From assembly GCF_000720175.1 (NCBI RefSeq), contig NZ_JOIX01000016.1, positions 1-64,000 of the forward strand: a stretch of 64,000 bases of DNA, read 5' to 3'. The notes below the pieces were generated by a model. The model searched no databases, had not been told where the DNA came from, and worked only from the letters and a program-made list of their open reading frames with translations. Every line of letters begins with the position of its first letter. The first letter of the stretch is position 1. The translations under genes were made by a program, and so were the position numbers. The DNA comes from Streptomyces sp. NRRL S-337. Lineage in GTDB: Bacteria; Actinomycetota; Actinomycetes; Streptomycetales; Streptomycetaceae. This document shows positions 62,542-64,000 of this stretch, one piece after another.

Positions 62542-64000
62542 ATGAGCGACACCCACAGCACCTCCTCCCACGGCCACGGCCCGTTCATCGCAGCCATCGA
62601 CCAGGGGACGACCTCCAGCCGCTGCATCGTCTTCGACAAGGACGGCCGGATCGTCTCGGTCGACCAGAAGGAGCACGAGCAGATCTTCCCGAAGCCGGGC
62701 TGGGTCGAGCACGACGCCGCCGAGATCTGGACCAACGTCCAGCAGGTCGTCGACGGTGCCGTGCAGAAGGCCGGCATCACCGCCGACGACGTCCGCGCCA
62801 TCGGCATCACCAACCAGCGCGAGACCACCGTCCTCTGGGACAAGAACACCGGTGAGCCGGTCCACAACGCCATCGTCTGGCAGGACACCCGCACCGACGC
62901 GCTCTGCAAGGAGCTGGGCCGCAACGTCGGCCAGGACCGCTTCCGCCGGGAGACCGGTCTGCCGCTGGCCTCCTACTTCGCCGGCCCGAAGATCCGCTGG
63001 CTGCTCGACAACGTCGAGGGCCTGCGCGAGCGCGCCGAGCGCGGCGAGATCCTCTTCGGCACGATGGACTCCTGGGTCATCTGGAACCTCACCGGCGGCG
63101 TCGACGGCGGCCACCACGTCACCGACGTCACCAACGCCTCGCGCACCATGCTGATGAACCTGCACAGCCTGGAGTGGGACGAGAAGATCCTCGCGTCGAT
63201 GGACATCCCGGCGGCCGTGCTGCCGGAGATCAAGTCGTCCTCCGAGGTCTACGGCCACACCGCCGGCGGCGTGCTGTCCGGTGTCCCGGTCGCCTCGGCG
63301 CTCGGCGACCAGCAGGCCGCGCTCTTCGGCCAGACCTGCTTCGCGCAGGGCGAGGCCAAGTCCACGTACGGCACCGGCACCTTCATGCTGATGAACACCG
63401 GCCACGAGCCGGTCAACTCCTACAACGGGCTGCTGACCACCGTCGGCTACCGGATCGGCGACCAGCAGACGGTCTACGCCCTGGAGGGCTCGATCGCCGT
63501 CACCGGTTCGCTCGTCCAGTGGATGCGCGACCAGATGGGCCTGATCAACAGCGCGGCCGAGATCGAGACCCTGGCCAGCACGGTCGAGGACAACGGCGGC
63601 GCCTACTTCGTGCCGGCCTTCTCCGGCCTGTTCGCCCCCTACTGGCGCTCGGACGCGCGCGGTGTCATCGCGGGCCTGACCCGTTACGTCACCAAGGCGC
63701 ACATCGCCCGCGCCGTTCTCGAGGCCACCGCCTGGCAGACGCGCGAGATCACCGACGCCATGACCAAGGACTCCGGCGTCGAGCTCACCGCACTCAAGGT
63801 CGACGGCGGTATGACCTCCAACAACCTGCTGATGCAGACCATCTCGGACTTCCTGGACGCACCCGTGGTGCGCCCGATGGTCGCCGAGACCACCTGTCTC
63901 GGCGCTGCCTACGCGGCCGGTCTGGCCGTCGGCTTCTGGTCCAGCACCGACGAGCTGCGCGCCAACTGGCGCCGGGCCGCCGAATGGACCCCCCGCATGG
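62542..64000 (+). CDS. glpK: Glycerol kinase (3' end beyond window)
   Basis: 486 codons present and the frame runs off the right edge. FGGY kinase signatures: [33 protein letters not shown] (Arg for glycerol), [14 protein letters not shown] (Asp catalytic), [36 protein letters not shown]. Phosphorylates glycerol to glycerol-3-phosphate. ATG at 62542 with TGGAGC upstream. glpD is expected next in streptomycetes. Equivalent to gylA. Confidence 0.96.
   Translation, partial: MSDTHSTSSHGHGPFIAAIDQGTTSSRCIVFDKDGRIVSVDQKEHEQIFPKPGWVEHDAAEIWTNVQQVVDGAVQKAGITADDVRAIGITNQRETTVLWDKNTGEPVHNAIVWQDTRTDALCKELGRNVGQDRFRRETGLPLASYFAGPKIRWLLDNVEGLRERAERGEILFGTMDSWVIWNLTGGVDGGHHVTDVTNASRTMLMNLHSLEWDEKILASMDIPAAVLPEIKSSSEVYGHTAGGVLSGVPVASALGDQQAALFGQTCFAQGEAKSTYGTGTFMLMNTGHEPVNSYNGLLTTVGYRIGDQQTVYALEGSIAVTGSLVQWMRDQMGLINSAAEIETLASTVEDNGGAYFVPAFSGLFAPYWRSDARGVIAGLTRYVTKAHIARAVLEATAWQTREITDAMTKDSGVELTALKVDGGMTSNNLLMQTISDFLDAPVVRPMVAETTCLGAAYAAGLAVGFWSSTDELRANWRRAAEWTPRM

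Noticed and set aside
1..64000. CRISPR array, IS element, integrase or tRNA
   Set aside because: No spaced direct repeats, transposase/integrase motifs, or cloverleaf tRNA sequences were seen; the only tandem arrays are those reported.

Overview
The window is chromosomal DNA of a Streptomyces-type actinomycete. Evidence: very high GC with third-position bias, many GTG/TTG starts, a complete Pup-proteasome locus, gylR-glpF-glpK and a DmdR-type iron box. The gene order resembles the core region around SCO1611-SCO1660 of S. coelicolor (recalled, not searched). I see no IS element, prophage, CRISPR array or tRNA/rRNA gene.

Layout. 1-3250: edge-truncated minus-strand ORF, a four-copy 32-bp tandem repeat, a PLP amino-acid deaminase/aldolase and a secreted HAD phosphatase. 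3261-10082: a catabolic cluster of SDR, aldehyde dehydrogenase and GlnA4-type gamma-glutamyl ligase on minus, and a FadR/GntR regulator, APC permease and gamma-glutamyl hydrolase on plus. Two copies of an AAGGT-N10-ACC box (glnA4/regulator spacer and permease leader) suggest one regulon for gamma-glutamylated amines, probably ethanolamine. 10092-17050: SH3-like secreted protein, XRE-cupin regulator divergent from an arylsulfotransferase/NCS2 permease operon, LysR divergent from a TDT/SLAC1 transporter, a BtuF-like protein and a small secreted protein. 17187-23095: betaine ABC importer with two fused binding domains, 5'-3' exonuclease, and an iron-box-controlled siderophore-interacting protein. 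23191-27377: MerR module with two membrane proteins (one ABA4-like), a broken GNAT gene, and a Cys-Cys leader peptide ahead of an SsuD-like flavin monooxygenase.

27472-46253 is mostly minus strand and carries the conserved protein-turnover and export block: helY-like helicase, tatC, tatA, two small genes, pafC, pafB, two FKBP isomerases, pafA, then (after an MFS/LacI divergent pair) prcA, prcB, an eroded endonuclease VII gene, pup, dop and arc. Arc unfolds and feeds the PrcAB proteasome, Pup is ligated by PafA and removed by Dop, and PafBC is the DNA-damage activator pair of the same neighbourhood.

46503-64000: ferredoxin, secreted protein, TrmI tRNA methyltransferase, site-2 protease, RecB-like nuclease, orphan NarL regulator, two paralogous oligopeptide-binding lipoproteins, HAD hydrolase, B12-dependent methionine synthase, then gylR, glpF and glpK (cut by the right edge), with a shared 17-bp candidate GylR operator before gylR and before glpF.

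The most notable non-textbook items are the endonuclease VII relic whose 3' end survives where it overlaps the prcB start, the shared operator of the gamma-glutamyl cluster, the palindromic operator of the arylsulfotransferase operon, the leaderless Cys-Cys attenuator peptide, the doubled betaine-binding domain and the tandem repeats at 421-552.
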